This document shows, in pieces, positions 46,940 to 55,269 of a stretch of 59,476 nt of DNA. The notes below the pieces were generated by a model. The model saw only the letters and a program-made list of their open reading frames with translations. It did no database searches and was not told the origin of the DNA. Position numbers and translations under genes: made by a program. The DNA lies in contig NZ_FOJS01000017.1 of NCBI RefSeq assembly GCF_900111865.1, forward strand, positions 1-59,476, given 5' to 3'. Every line of letters starts with the position of its first letter. Position 1 is the stretch's first letter. The DNA is from Parageobacillus thermantarcticus (GTDB lineage: Bacteria > Bacillota > Bacilli > Bacillales > Anoxybacillaceae).

Positions 46940-47716
46940 ATGCATGTGCTCGATTTATTTAAAATTTCTGGAAAGACGGCGATTGTCACTGGAGGAGGAC
47001 GCGGGCTAGGAGAGCAAATCGCCGTCGGTTTAGCGGAAGCGGGAGCTAACGTTGTCGTATGTTCGCGGAAAGTGGAAGCGTGTGAACAAGTAAAAGAGAA
47101 ATTAGAGAAACTCGGCGTGAAATCCCTTGCGTTGCAATGTGATGTCACTAATCCGGAAGATGTAAAGCGCGTCGTTCAAGCGACGGTAGACGAATTTGGA
47201 CGAATTGATATTTTAGTCAATAACAGCGGCGCAACATGGGGGGCACCTGCGGAAGAAATGCCGCTAGAAGCATGGCAGAAAGTGATGAACGTCAATGTCA
47301 CCGGAACGTTTTTGATGAGCCAAGCGGTTGGAAAAGTGATGATTCGACAGCAAAGCGGCAAAATTATCAATATTGCTTCTGTCGCCGGGCTTGGTGGAAC
47401 AAATCCGGAAGTGTTAAATACGATTGGCTACAACACGAGCAAAGGGGCCGTCATTACGTTTACAAAAGACTTAGCGGTAAAATGGGGAAAATACGGCATT
47501 CATGTCAATGCCGTTGCCCCGGGATTTTTTCCAACGAAAATGTCAAAGGTCATTCTTGAACGAGTTGGGGAAAAAATTTTGGAGAACACGCCGCTAAAAC
47601 GCTTCGGTGGAGAAGATGATTTGAAAGGTGCGGTGTTGTTTTTAGCGTCCCGCGCTTCCGATTTTGTGACGGGTTCGCTCATCGTTGTCGATGGCGGCAC
47701 GCATGCTGGCTCTTAA
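46940..47716 (+). CDS. SDR-family oxidoreductase in the acyl-CoA operon
   Basis: 258 residues, RBS AAAGGAGAG. Classical SDR: TGGGRGLG cofactor motif (~17-24) with Arg after beta-2 (CSRKVEA), suggesting NADP(H); NNSG; catalytic Ser in IASVAG; YxxxK as YNTSKGA; GSLIVVDGG near the end. Complete active site, unlike the SDR at 43709. Position between dehydrogenase and CoA ligase suggests a 3-hydroxy/3-oxoacyl-CoA or 4-oxoacyl-CoA reductase step; in the Pseudomonas lva operon LvaD is likewise an SDR. Confidence 0.88.
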   Translation: MHVLDLFKISGKTAIVTGGGRGLGEQIAVGLAEAGANVVVCSRKVEACEQVKEKLEKLGVKSLALQCDVTNPEDVKRVVQATVDEFGRIDILVNNSGATWGAPAEEMPLEAWQKVMNVNVTGTFLMSQAVGKVMIRQQSGKIINIASVAGLGGTNPEVLNTIGYNTSKGAVITFTKDLAVKWGKYGIHVNAVAPGFFPTKMSKVILERVGEKILENTPLKRFGGEDDLKGAVLFLASRASDFVTGSLIVVDGGTHAGS

Positions 47717-47737
47717 AAAGAGGGGGGAGGAGAAAAA

Positions 47738-49357
47738 ATGAACGAAAAGAAGGCGGCTTCGTTATACCCAAAACATATCGCTTTCCAGTTTGCCATTCCC
47801 GATATCACGCTGTGCGATATTTTGCAAGAACGCGCCAAACAATATCGCGACAATCCGGCATTGACTTTTTATGATAAAGTGATGACGTATGGCGAGCTTG
47901 CCTATGCTGTTGAGAAATTTGCCTCAAGCCTGCAGCAGCAAGGCGTGCAAAAAGGCGATCGCGTTGCCATTATGCTGCCGAACTGCCCGCAATATGTCAT
48001 CGCTTATTATGCGATTTTGCGCGTTGGCGCGATTGTGACGCAAGTGAACCCGATGCTTGTTGAGCGTGAGCTGCTTCATCTTTTAACTGATTCGGGAGCG
48101 GAAACAATTGTCATTTATGACGCCATTTATCCACGGTTGCAGGCGGTGCGCAAAGACACGCCGATCAAGCGGGCGATTGTCGTCAGCTTCCAGCAAGCGG
48201 GAGCGTCATTTTCACCAGATGTGACGTTTGAACAGTTTCTTGCGCAAGGAAGTGGAAACGTACAGCCGGTACCGATCGAGCCGGAGCACGATGTTGCCGT
48301 GCTGCAATATACAGGCGGAACAACCGGGCGTTCAAAAGGCGCGATGTTAACTCATCGGAACATTTTAGCAAACGTCATGCAATGCGCGGAATTTTTCAAA
48401 GGAACGTATGAGGTAGGAAAGGAACGGTATTTAACTGTTATTCCGCTTTTCCATGTGTTTGCGATGACATCGGGAATGAATATGGCGATTTATGTTGGAG
48501 CAAATAATATTTTATTGCCGCGTTTCGAACTGCAAGAAGTGCTGGAGACCATTAAAGAGAAGCAGCCGACTGTTTTTCCGGGAGTGCCGACAATGTATGT
48601 CGCGATTACGAACACACCGGAAGTGGAGAAGTACGGCATCAACAGCATTAAAACGTGCAATAGCGGAAGCGCTCCGATGCCAGTCGAGTTAATGAAGGAA
48701 TTTGAACAGAAGACGGGCGCAACGGTGCTAGAAGGATACGGTTTATCCGAGGCATCGCCAGTGACGCACTGCAATCCGCCATTTGCCGAAAGAAAGCCAG
48801 GAACGGTAGGAATCGGCATGCCAATGACGGAATATAAAATCGTTGATGTAGCAACAGGGACAGAAGAGCTGAAGCCCGGCGAGGTCGGAGAGTTGATTAT
48901 CCGTGGTCCGCAGGTGATGAAAGGATATTGGAACATGCCGGAAGAAACGGCGGTGGCGCTTCGCGATGGATGGTTATATACGGGCGACTTGGCAACCGTC
49001 GACGAAGAAGGGTATGTCACGATTGTCGACAGGAAAAAAGACATGATTATCGCGAGCGGTTACAATATTTATCCGCGTGAAATTGAAGAAGTGCTTTATG
49101 AACATCCGGCGGTGAAAGAAGCGGTAGCGATCGGCGTGCCGGATCAATACCGCGGCGAAACGGTAAAAGCGATCATTGTATTAAAAGATGGAAAAGAAGT
49201 AACGGAAGAGGAAATTATCACCCATTGCCGCAAAAATTTAGCCGCTTATAAAGTGCCGCGCATTGTGGAATTCCGCAACGAATTGCCGAAAACAAACGTC
49301 GGAAAAATTTTGCGCCGCGCCCTTCGCGAAGAAGCGCTCCGCACAGACTCAAAATAA
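47738..49357 (+). CDS. Long-chain-fatty-acid--CoA ligase type AMP-forming enzyme
   Basis: 539 residues from ATG 47738 (GAGGGGGGAGG). ANL superfamily: P-loop YTGGTTGRSKGA (~190), adenine-binding GYGLSEASP, YTGDLATVDEEGY with the hinge DRKKDMI, and the catalytic lysine in KTNVGKILRR near the C-terminus. Activates a carboxylate to acyl-CoA via acyl-AMP. Third gene of the operon, so it probably supplies the acyl-CoA for the dehydrogenase at 45713. Chain length cannot be read from the sequence. Confidence 0.9.
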   Translation: MNEKKAASLYPKHIAFQFAIPDITLCDILQERAKQYRDNPALTFYDKVMTYGELAYAVEKFASSLQQQGVQKGDRVAIMLPNCPQYVIAYYAILRVGAIVTQVNPMLVERELLHLLTDSGAETIVIYDAIYPRLQAVRKDTPIKRAIVVSFQQAGASFSPDVTFEQFLAQGSGNVQPVPIEPEHDVAVLQYTGGTTGRSKGAMLTHRNILANVMQCAEFFKGTYEVGKERYLTVIPLFHVFAMTSGMNMAIYVGANNILLPRFELQEVLETIKEKQPTVFPGVPTMYVAITNTPEVEKYGINSIKTCNSGSAPMPVELMKEFEQKTGATVLEGYGLSEASPVTHCNPPFAERKPGTVGIGMPMTEYKIVDVATGTEELKPGEVGELIIRGPQVMKGYWNMPEETAVALRDGWLYTGDLATVDEEGYVTIVDRKKDMIIASGYNIYPREIEEVLYEHPAVKEAVAIGVPDQYRGETVKAIIVLKDGKEVTEEEIITHCRKNLAAYKVPRIVEFRNELPKTNVGKILRRALREEALRTDSK

Positions 49358-49378
49358 GAAAGAAGCGCGCTCTTCCAA

Positions 49379-49424
49379 AACGGTCAAGTCAAATGTCTGT
49401 TGCCATATCGGCTTGACCGTTTTA
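49379..49424 (+). terminator. Hairpin after the CoA ligase
   Basis: CGGTCAAG (49381-49388) / CTTGACCG (49412-49419), then TTTTATG; the loop is 23 nt. Confidence 0.6.
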
Positions 49425-49469
49425 TGATATAATGACAGGAATGAAACAGGACAGGAAAGGTGGAAGAGC

Positions 49470-50051
49470 GTGAAGGAAAAAATTATGGAAGCAAGCATCG
49501 CGCTATTTGAACAAAACGGATTTAGCGAAACTTCGATTCAAGACATTGTGGACGCACTAGGAGTGACAAAAGGAACGTTTTACTATTATTTTAAAAGCAA
49601 AGAAGAATTGCTAATGGATATTCATCTCGGCTATATTGAAGGATTGCTTGAAAAGCAAAAGAAAATTATCGACGATCCCGCAAAATCGATAAAAGAAAAA
49701 GTATTGGACATCGTCTATATGCTGATTCATAACATTGAGAAACAAGGGAGACAAGCGCGCATTTTTTTCCGGGAAATGAAACATCTAAATGAAGAACATT
49801 TAAGAAAAATTGTCGAAAAGCGCGACTTATTTCGCTACGAACTTCAATCGTTAATTGAAAAAGGAATAAAAAGCGGGGAGTTTCGCGAAGATTTGCACCC
49901 GTCTATCGCGACATTGACGGTGTTGGGAGCGGCAAACTGGAGTTATCAATGGTTTCGGCCTGATGGTGAACTAAGCGATTTCGAAGTAGCGAAACAAATG
50001 GTTGCGATTTTGCTGGAAGGAATGGAGAAAAAGCAATCTATCAACAACTAA
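49470..50051 (+). CDS. TetR-family regulator (FadR-like), probable regulator of the acyl-CoA block
   Basis: 193 residues from GTG 49470 (AAAGGTGGAAGAG). Helix-turn-helix ~20-45 (TSIQDIVDALGVTKGTFYYYF), then a helical effector domain that ends in a fatty-acid-regulator-like SYQWFRPDGELS block, a pattern common to TetR repressors of acyl-CoA genes. It lies between the two units carrying the palindrome ATACTAACyGGTyAGTAw. Inferred role: repressor relieved by an acyl-CoA. No copy of the palindrome is seen before its own gene. Confidence 0.88.
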   Translation: MKEKIMEASIALFEQNGFSETSIQDIVDALGVTKGTFYYYFKSKEELLMDIHLGYIEGLLEKQKKIIDDPAKSIKEKVLDIVYMLIHNIEKQGRQARIFFREMKHLNEEHLRKIVEKRDLFRYELQSLIEKGIKSGEFREDLHPSIATLTVLGAANWSYQWFRPDGELSDFEVAKQMVAILLEGMEKKQSINN

Positions 50052-50148
50052 TTCCGTAGGCTTGCAACGAGACGGAACAGTTCGACGGTCGCGTCTACCG
50101 CACGTTGTCAGCATAGCGAAGCGCGCCGCTTTTCGTCGCTTATTTTGC

Positions 50149-50166
50149 ATACTAACTGGTCAGTAA
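50149..50166. promoter_or_regulatory. Second copy of the acyl-CoA operator
   Basis: ATACTAACTGGTCAGTAA differs from the perfect palindrome at 45679-45696 at three positions. It lies 145 bp before the kinase gene. The rest of 50052-50310 contains no gene; AAGCG/CGCTT-type small hairpins occur near 50118-50135. Confidence 0.7.
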
Positions 50167-50310
50167 AAAAACATTGCTGTATTGGCGACGGTTACATGGA
50201 ACAGCAATCGTCGCTGGCGTTTGACTGCGCAAGGAAAATTTTCGGTTTTGCACTAATCGTGATTCATTAGGAAGGGCCAAAAATACCCGCAACGGAAAGG
50301 GGGAACAGTA

Positions 50311-51366
50311 GTGGCGGCGATTATTCCCGTACGCAAAGGAGAAGAGTTGCCAGTCGAAAAGCTAACGAATTTTTTAAGAAAGACAATTCCGGATCTTCCG
50401 GAAGAGCCTTTGCAAATCCAGCAATTTTCGGCGGGGCGTTCTAATTTGACGTATTTGCTATCGTGCGGTGAATGGGAAGCGGTGCTGCGCCGCCCGCCGC
50501 TCGGTCCGGTGGCTCCGAAAGCGCACGATATGAAGCGGGAAAGCACATGGCTCACAGAAATTCATCCGATTTTTCCGCTAGCGCCAAAGCCGCTGTTGTT
50601 TTGCGATGACGAATCAATTATCGGAAGCCCGTTTTTCATTATGGAGCGGTGCAAAGGAATCGTATTGGACACAGAATTTCCAGAACACGTCACTCCGACG
50701 GAAGAAATATGTCGAAATATTTCGCGAACAATGGTCGACACGCTTGTGGCGCTTCATCGTCTTGATTATACGAAAACGCGTTTAGCAAACATGGCGAAAC
50801 CGGAAGGATTTATGGAGCGGCAAGTTCATGGCTGGATTCAACGGTACGAGCGGGCGAAGACGGATGATATTCGAGAGGTGGAAGCGTTAACGAAATGGCT
50901 TGCAAGTCATATTCCAGAAAAAAGTGAAGCGGCAATTATTCACTATGACTATAAATTAAACAACGCGTTGTTTGCTGAAGATAATATTACGAAAATGGTC
51001 GGGTTGTTCGACTGGGAAATGGCGACAGTTGGGGATCCGCTAGCAGATTTGGCAGTGGCAATGAGTTATTGGGTTCAAGATGACGATCCGCCGTCGTTAA
51101 AAAACGGGTTTGGAAAAACGCCGGTTACTGTATATCGTGGATTTTATACGCGGGATGAATTTATTCAGGAATATGCGGAAAAAAGCGGACGCGACGTTTC
51201 GAATATGCACTTTTATTTAACGTTTGCTTACTTTAAGCTTGCTGTCATTTGCCAACAAATTTATTATCGCTATCGCCGTGGGCAAACAAATGATGAGCGC
51301 TTCCGCCATTTTGGCACGTTTGTTCCAGCACTCGTCAAACATGCATGGCAGTTAGCGATGCGTTGA
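50311..51366 (+). CDS. Phosphotransferase, ACAD10/11 kinase-like (APH family)
   Basis: 351 residues from GTG 50311 (AAAGGGGGAAC). Protein-kinase-like APH fold: QQFSAGRSNLTYLL is the nucleotide loop, AVLRRPPLGPVAPKAHDMKRE is the ACAD10/11-type lysine segment, IIHYDYKLNNALF (HxDxxxxN) the catalytic loop and GLFDWEMATVGDPLADLA the metal-binding DxD-like motif. Mammalian ACAD10/11 and Pseudomonas LvaA use this domain to phosphorylate 4-hydroxyacyl-CoA. Here it is a separate gene sharing an operator with the dehydrogenase. comB follows after 9 nt. Confidence 0.88.
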   Translation: MAAIIPVRKGEELPVEKLTNFLRKTIPDLPEEPLQIQQFSAGRSNLTYLLSCGEWEAVLRRPPLGPVAPKAHDMKRESTWLTEIHPIFPLAPKPLLFCDDESIIGSPFFIMERCKGIVLDTEFPEHVTPTEEICRNISRTMVDTLVALHRLDYTKTRLANMAKPEGFMERQVHGWIQRYERAKTDDIREVEALTKWLASHIPEKSEAAIIHYDYKLNNALFAEDNITKMVGLFDWEMATVGDPLADLAVAMSYWVQDDDPPSLKNGFGKTPVTVYRGFYTRDEFIQEYAEKSGRDVSNMHFYLTFAYFKLAVICQQIYYRYRRGQTNDERFRHFGTFVPALVKHAWQLAMR

Positions 51367-51375
51367 GGTGAATAT

Positions 51376-52143
51376 ATGACAAAGGTTCATGTTGTGTTTC
51401 GCAAAGAAGATATTGACGAAGCAGCTTTAGGAAACGGAAAAGTGGCGGTGGTGTTTGACATTTTGCTCGCCACATCGACGATCACCGCTGCGCTTTCATT
51501 CGGGGCCGCTTCCGTCATTCCGGTGAAAAGCGCGCATGAAGCAAAAGAGAGGGCGAATTCGCTACCGCACGGCAGTTATGAACTTGTCGGGGAGTATGAA
51601 GGAAGAACGATTGATGGGTTTCGTCCTCCGGCTCCCCTTTTTTTGCAAACATTTTGTCAAGGAAAGACGATTATTTTATCAACGACAAACGGAACGGTTG
51701 CGATTCGCAAGGCGATGAATGCCAATCATCTTTACGTCGGGAGCTTGCTCAATGGGCAGGCGCTTGCCGAACATATTTGTCGCCAACATTTCTCTGAAAC
51801 AGTTGTCGCGATTTGTTCCGGTTCGTCAGGGCGATTTTGTTTAGAAGATTTTTATGGGGCTGGCTATTTTATTTCTTGCTTGCTTCAATGCGGCGTTTCT
51901 GAGCGCAGTTTGTCTGATGCTGCCATGGCGGCGCTGCTTTTTTATGAAAAATATCATACGGAAAGCGCCGGAAAAACAGTGATTGCCTCTTCGCGGGTCG
52001 GGCGATGGATGATGGCCCACGGCCTTGAAGCAGACATCAATTACATTAATCGGCAAGGGGCGCTTTCGGTCATTCCGGTTTTACAAAAGACAGAGTCAGG
52101 AGGAGAAATTCGCGATGCAACAAGGCGGACTTTTGCTTGTTGA
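51376..52143 (+). CDS. comB: ComB-family 2-phosphosulfolactate phosphatase-like protein
   Basis: 255 residues from ATG 51376 (GAGGTG, short spacing). Family blocks: VFDILLATSTITAAL, ELVGEYEGRTIDGF, STTNGTVAIRKA, GSSGRFCLEDFYGAG. Archaeal ComB dephosphorylates 2-phosphosulfolactate in coenzyme M synthesis; bacilli use a homologue (YitC) for spore sulfolactate, normally next to ComA. No ComA is present here; instead the gene is 9 nt behind a kinase of acyl-CoA intermediates, so its substrate may differ. Confidence 0.8.
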   Translation: MTKVHVVFRKEDIDEAALGNGKVAVVFDILLATSTITAALSFGAASVIPVKSAHEAKERANSLPHGSYELVGEYEGRTIDGFRPPAPLFLQTFCQGKTIILSTTNGTVAIRKAMNANHLYVGSLLNGQALAEHICRQHFSETVVAICSGSSGRFCLEDFYGAGYFISCLLQCGVSERSLSDAAMAALLFYEKYHTESAGKTVIASSRVGRWMMAHGLEADINYINRQGALSVIPVLQKTESGGEIRDATRRTFAC

Positions 52144-52261
52144 GGAAAAAACGGCGACAGGAGTGGTTTACTAAACTATTGGACTGCACGTGGCGAGGAT
52201 ACATTGGCGGTGTTTTGTCCATTATGCGCATCGCAAACTTATTCCAACTATGTGGCGAAAG

Positions 52262-52306
52262 AAAAAAGACAGTGAGTACGTCAGCACGTACTTACTGTCT
52301 TTCTTT
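52262..52306. terminator. Bidirectional terminator between comB and patA
   Basis: AGACAGTGAGTACGT (52267-52281) / ACGTACTTACTGTCT (52286-52300), with A-run and T-run flanks on the two strands; overlaps the patA stop. 52144-52261 shows no convincing gene. Confidence 0.88.
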
Positions 52307-53440
52307 AATATATCGTTCCAGCCGATCCAATCCTTCTTTCAGCGTGTCTAGTGAATAAGCGTAAGAAAGGCGCACATGCCCTTCTCCATATTCGGAAAAG
52401 GCGCTGCCGGGAACGAGTGCTACCCCTGCTTTATTCACGACATCGAGCGCGAAATCGAAAGAAGATTGGCCGAAAGCGGCGATAGATGGAAATAAGTAAA
52501 AGGCACCGCTCGGTTTTTCGACTTTCAATCCCATGTTGATGAGGCGATTGTAAGCATATTCCATCCGTTCTTTATATTGCGAGCGCATCGCTTCCGCGTC
52601 ATTTTTTCCAATTGTTAAGGCGGCGAGCGCAGCTTTTTGCGAGACGGAAGATGTGCATGAAACGCTGTATTGGTGTACTTTGATCATATGTTTTGTAACG
52701 AAAGACGGAGCGAATACAAAACCAACTCGCCATCCTGTCATGGAATGGGATTTGCTTAATCCGTTAATAACGACCGTTTGTTCGCGCAACCATTTCGCGA
52801 TCGAATGATGGCGGCCGTTGTAAACGAGCTCACTATAAATTTCGTCCGAGACAACCCAAATTGGTCGCCCTTTCACAAGCGCAGCAATTTCCTGAAGTTC
52901 TTGTTCAGATAATGTGGCACCCGTTGGATTCGAAGGGTATGGGAGTACGATACAACGAGTCCGCTCGTTTAAGTGAGGAGCGATTAATTCAGCGGATAGA
53001 CGAAATCCGTTCGACCGCGTATCGATATATACCGGTTTTGCCCCGCAAAGCCGGATCAGCGGTTCGTATCCCGGATAGACGGGGCCGGGCAAAATTACTT
53101 CTGTTCCTTTTTCTAAAATAGTGCGAAACGTAATGTCAAGCGCCTCGCTTGCTCCAACGGTTGCGATTACTTCGTTAGGATGATAATCCAGTCCGTATTT
53201 CTCGCGAATAAAATCGCAAGCGGCTTGACGCAATTCAAGAAAACCGGCATTATGCGTATACGTTGTGAAATTGTCCGTAATCGCTTGTTTTCCCGCTTCT
53301 TTTACATGCTCGGGAGTCGGAAAATCCGGCTGCCCAATCGTTAATGAAATCAAATCGGGACGGTTGGCAACCATGTTAAAAAATTTGCGAATGCCGGATA
53401 TTTCAATGTTTTTTACACGCGAATGAATAAGATGTTCCAC
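52292..53440 (-). CDS. patA: Aminotransferase A (PatA), PLP-dependent class I
   Basis: 382 residues from GTG 53440 (GGAAGGATG upstream). Fold-type I aminotransferase: IGQPDFPTPEHV, NPTGATLS, DEIYSELVY, the PLP lysine in SKSHSMTGWRVGF and the substrate arginine in HVRLSYAYS. B. subtilis PatA acts in lysine/diaminopimelate-type transamination. The run patA, cheV, ykyB, ykuE, ykuF in this window repeats the B. subtilis order with small insertions. Confidence 0.9.
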   Translation of the reverse strand: MEHLIHSRVKNIEISGIRKFFNMVANRPDLISLTIGQPDFPTPEHVKEAGKQAITDNFTTYTHNAGFLELRQAACDFIREKYGLDYHPNEVIATVGASEALDITFRTILEKGTEVILPGPVYPGYEPLIRLCGAKPVYIDTRSNGFRLSAELIAPHLNERTRCIVLPYPSNPTGATLSEQELQEIAALVKGRPIWVVSDEIYSELVYNGRHHSIAKWLREQTVVINGLSKSHSMTGWRVGFVFAPSFVTKHMIKVHQYSVSCTSSVSQKAALAALTIGKNDAEAMRSQYKERMEYAYNRLINMGLKVEKPSGAFYLFPSIAAFGQSSFDFALDVVNKAGVALVPGSAFSEYGEGHVRLSYAYSLDTLKEGLDRLERYIKERQ

Positions 53441-53509
53441 CAGTTGTTCATCCTTCCGTTATCATCGTTTGATAACATTTTATCATGTTTGACGATGAAG
53501 TGAGAATCG

Positions 53510-53571
53510 TGAAAAAATAAAAGTGAGCCGCCTTTGTTTTTCTTAAAGAAATTTTTGAAAAGGCGGCTCAC
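53510..53571 (-). terminator. Terminator of the IDEAL-domain gene
   Basis: GTGAGCCGCCTTT (53523-53535) / AAAGGCGGCTCAC (53559-53571); minus-strand tail TTTTATTTTTT. Confidence 0.85.
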
Positions 53572-53628
53572 CTTATTGTTTGCTTATATGATTCGGACGT
53601 TTCGCACTCGAACATCTTTCTCTCCTTA

Positions 53629-53856
53629 TTACGCACCGTATTTTTTTAGAAGTTCATTATATTGTGCGGAAAGTTCCAAAAAGAGGGACTTGTTTCGCGC
53701 CATTAAAGCCTCGTCGATTTTTTCCATCAGTTTTTGCTTTTGAAACTGGAATATCGCATGTTCCAACACTTTTTCCGCAAGCGGACCATAGCTATTCGTT
53801 TCTTCCGTTTGGCTGAATAAAATTGCGCCTTCGTAAGGATATTGTTTTTCGTACAT
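53629..53856 (-). CDS. Small IDEAL-domain protein
   Basis: 75 residues from ATG 53856 (GGGGGA, 7-nt spacing). The C-terminal ~38 residues hold the IDEAL motif itself (LMEKIDEALMARNKSLFLEL), a helical module found at the C-terminus of ComK and YpiB and in small stand-alone proteins. The N-terminus is short and polar. Function unknown, perhaps protein-protein interaction. Monocistronic. Confidence 0.8.
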   Translation of the reverse strand: MYEKQYPYEGAILFSQTEETNSYGPLAEKVLEHAIFQFQKQKLMEKIDEALMARNKSLFLELSAQYNELLKKYGA

Positions 53857-54041
53857 ATGTGATTCCCCCTTGCTTAGGAACGATAAGTTCCCTTTTTTAT
53901 ATTATCCTAATTTTTGATAAAAAAGTAAAGAAAATTTTGATAAATATTCATGAAATATATATCCTCTTTTTTGGTTGGGATGTAGCATATTTTCGGTTAT
54001 CATATGTAAAGGAAAGTAAATGATGAATTAAGGTGATTAAT

Positions 54042-55022
54042 ATGATTCGGACGTGTGCGGTGACAAAAGAATTTGACGTGATGTATGATGTTCCGCTTCC
54101 GTTTGTCAATAGCTCTGATGTTTCGTGGTATTGGGTTGATTTTCATGAACCGACTGAAGATGAAGCAAAGCTGCTGTCTGACTTTTTTCATTTCCATCCG
54201 CTTGCGATCGAAGACTGTTTGGAATACGTACAGCGGCCAAAGCTCGATTTTTATGACCGATATTTATTTATTGTATTACATGCGATCGAAGAAAGTTCGC
54301 TGGAAGCCGAAGAAGTCGATTTATTTGTCGGACAAAATTTTATCGTTTCTTTCCATAAGCAGTCCATTCATGCCGTGAATGAAGTATGGGAACGAATCAA
54401 GAGCGAGGAAGATGTCCAGCAAGGGCCTTTCCATGTAATGTACCGTATCATAGACAAGATCGTCGACGACTATTTTCCTCCGATTTATCATATTGAAGAT
54501 GTGTTGAATGAATTAGAGGAAAACGCAAACGATGAGACAATTCAAGAAATCATCGAAAAAGTGTTTGATATTCGCAGCGATTTATCGAAGTTAAGAAGAA
54601 CGATTGTGCCAATGCGCGATTTGCTGTACCGGATTATTCATTCGGAACGTCTGCAGCGAATGAAGGAGCGACAACTATATTTTCACGATATTTACGATCA
54701 TCTTCTAAAGTTGGCGGAAATGATTGAAACGAATCGCGAAATTACATCTGATATACGCGATAGCTATTTGTCGCTTAACTCGAACCGGATGAACACTATT
54801 ATGATGACATTGACGGTCATTACGACGATTTTTATGCCGTTAACGTTCATTTCGAGCATTTATGGAATGAACTTTGATTATATGCCGGAATTGCATTGGA
54901 AGTACGGTTACTTTACGGTCCTTGGGGTAATGGCGGTGATTGCGGTTTCTATGTTTTTTTGGTTCAAACGGAACGGATGGTTCCGTTTTCATAAAGGGAA
55001 TGATTCCAAAGAGAAGAAATAA
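54042..55022 (+). CDS. CorA-family magnesium/divalent cation transporter
   Basis: 326 residues from ATG 54042 (AAGGTG). Large cytoplasmic domain (~1-260), then two C-terminal helices (~268-290 and ~300-320) separated by the signature GMN (YGMNFDY), the extracellular selectivity loop. Pentameric Mg2+/Co2+/Ni2+ channel. Basic C-terminus after helix 2. An additional ATG three codons upstream is in frame but sits on the RBS. No M-box riboswitch is seen upstream. Confidence 0.92.
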   Translation: MIRTCAVTKEFDVMYDVPLPFVNSSDVSWYWVDFHEPTEDEAKLLSDFFHFHPLAIEDCLEYVQRPKLDFYDRYLFIVLHAIEESSLEAEEVDLFVGQNFIVSFHKQSIHAVNEVWERIKSEEDVQQGPFHVMYRIIDKIVDDYFPPIYHIEDVLNELEENANDETIQEIIEKVFDIRSDLSKLRRTIVPMRDLLYRIIHSERLQRMKERQLYFHDIYDHLLKLAEMIETNREITSDIRDSYLSLNSNRMNTIMMTLTVITTIFMPLTFISSIYGMNFDYMPELHWKYGYFTVLGVMAVIAVSMFFWFKRNGWFRFHKGNDSKEKK

Positions 55023-55269
55023 TGGATTTTTATCTAAGCCGTGCGTGTTGCACCTGTTCCTCTAACGCAATTATGACGATTTGCAGCAACAAAGATTGCC
55101 TGCGACATAAAGCCGGCAAGGTGCGTTTCAGTCACGACAAAATTGTGCTGTCACCATTTTTAGATTGCAAAACAATTATGAAAATAAACGCGAAAAAAAT
55201 ATTCCTTCTTTGCGTATTCAACAATATAATAAAAATATATAGATTAAAAGCAGGAAGGACGTATTAACG

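Noticed and set aside
50173-50214. Interleaved complementary arms ATTGCTGT/ACAGCAAT and GCGACG/CGTCGC resembling a pseudoknot
   Set aside because: With no linker between the two 3' arms the geometry of an H-type pseudoknot is not feasible; probably chance or a simple hairpin.
52137-52358. 73-codon open frame after comB
   Set aside because: No RBS and it runs through the comB/patA terminator into antisense patA.
55022-55267. 81-codon open frame between corA and cheV
   Set aside because: No RBS, unusual composition with scattered cysteines, and it covers the likely cheV promoter; treated as non-coding.
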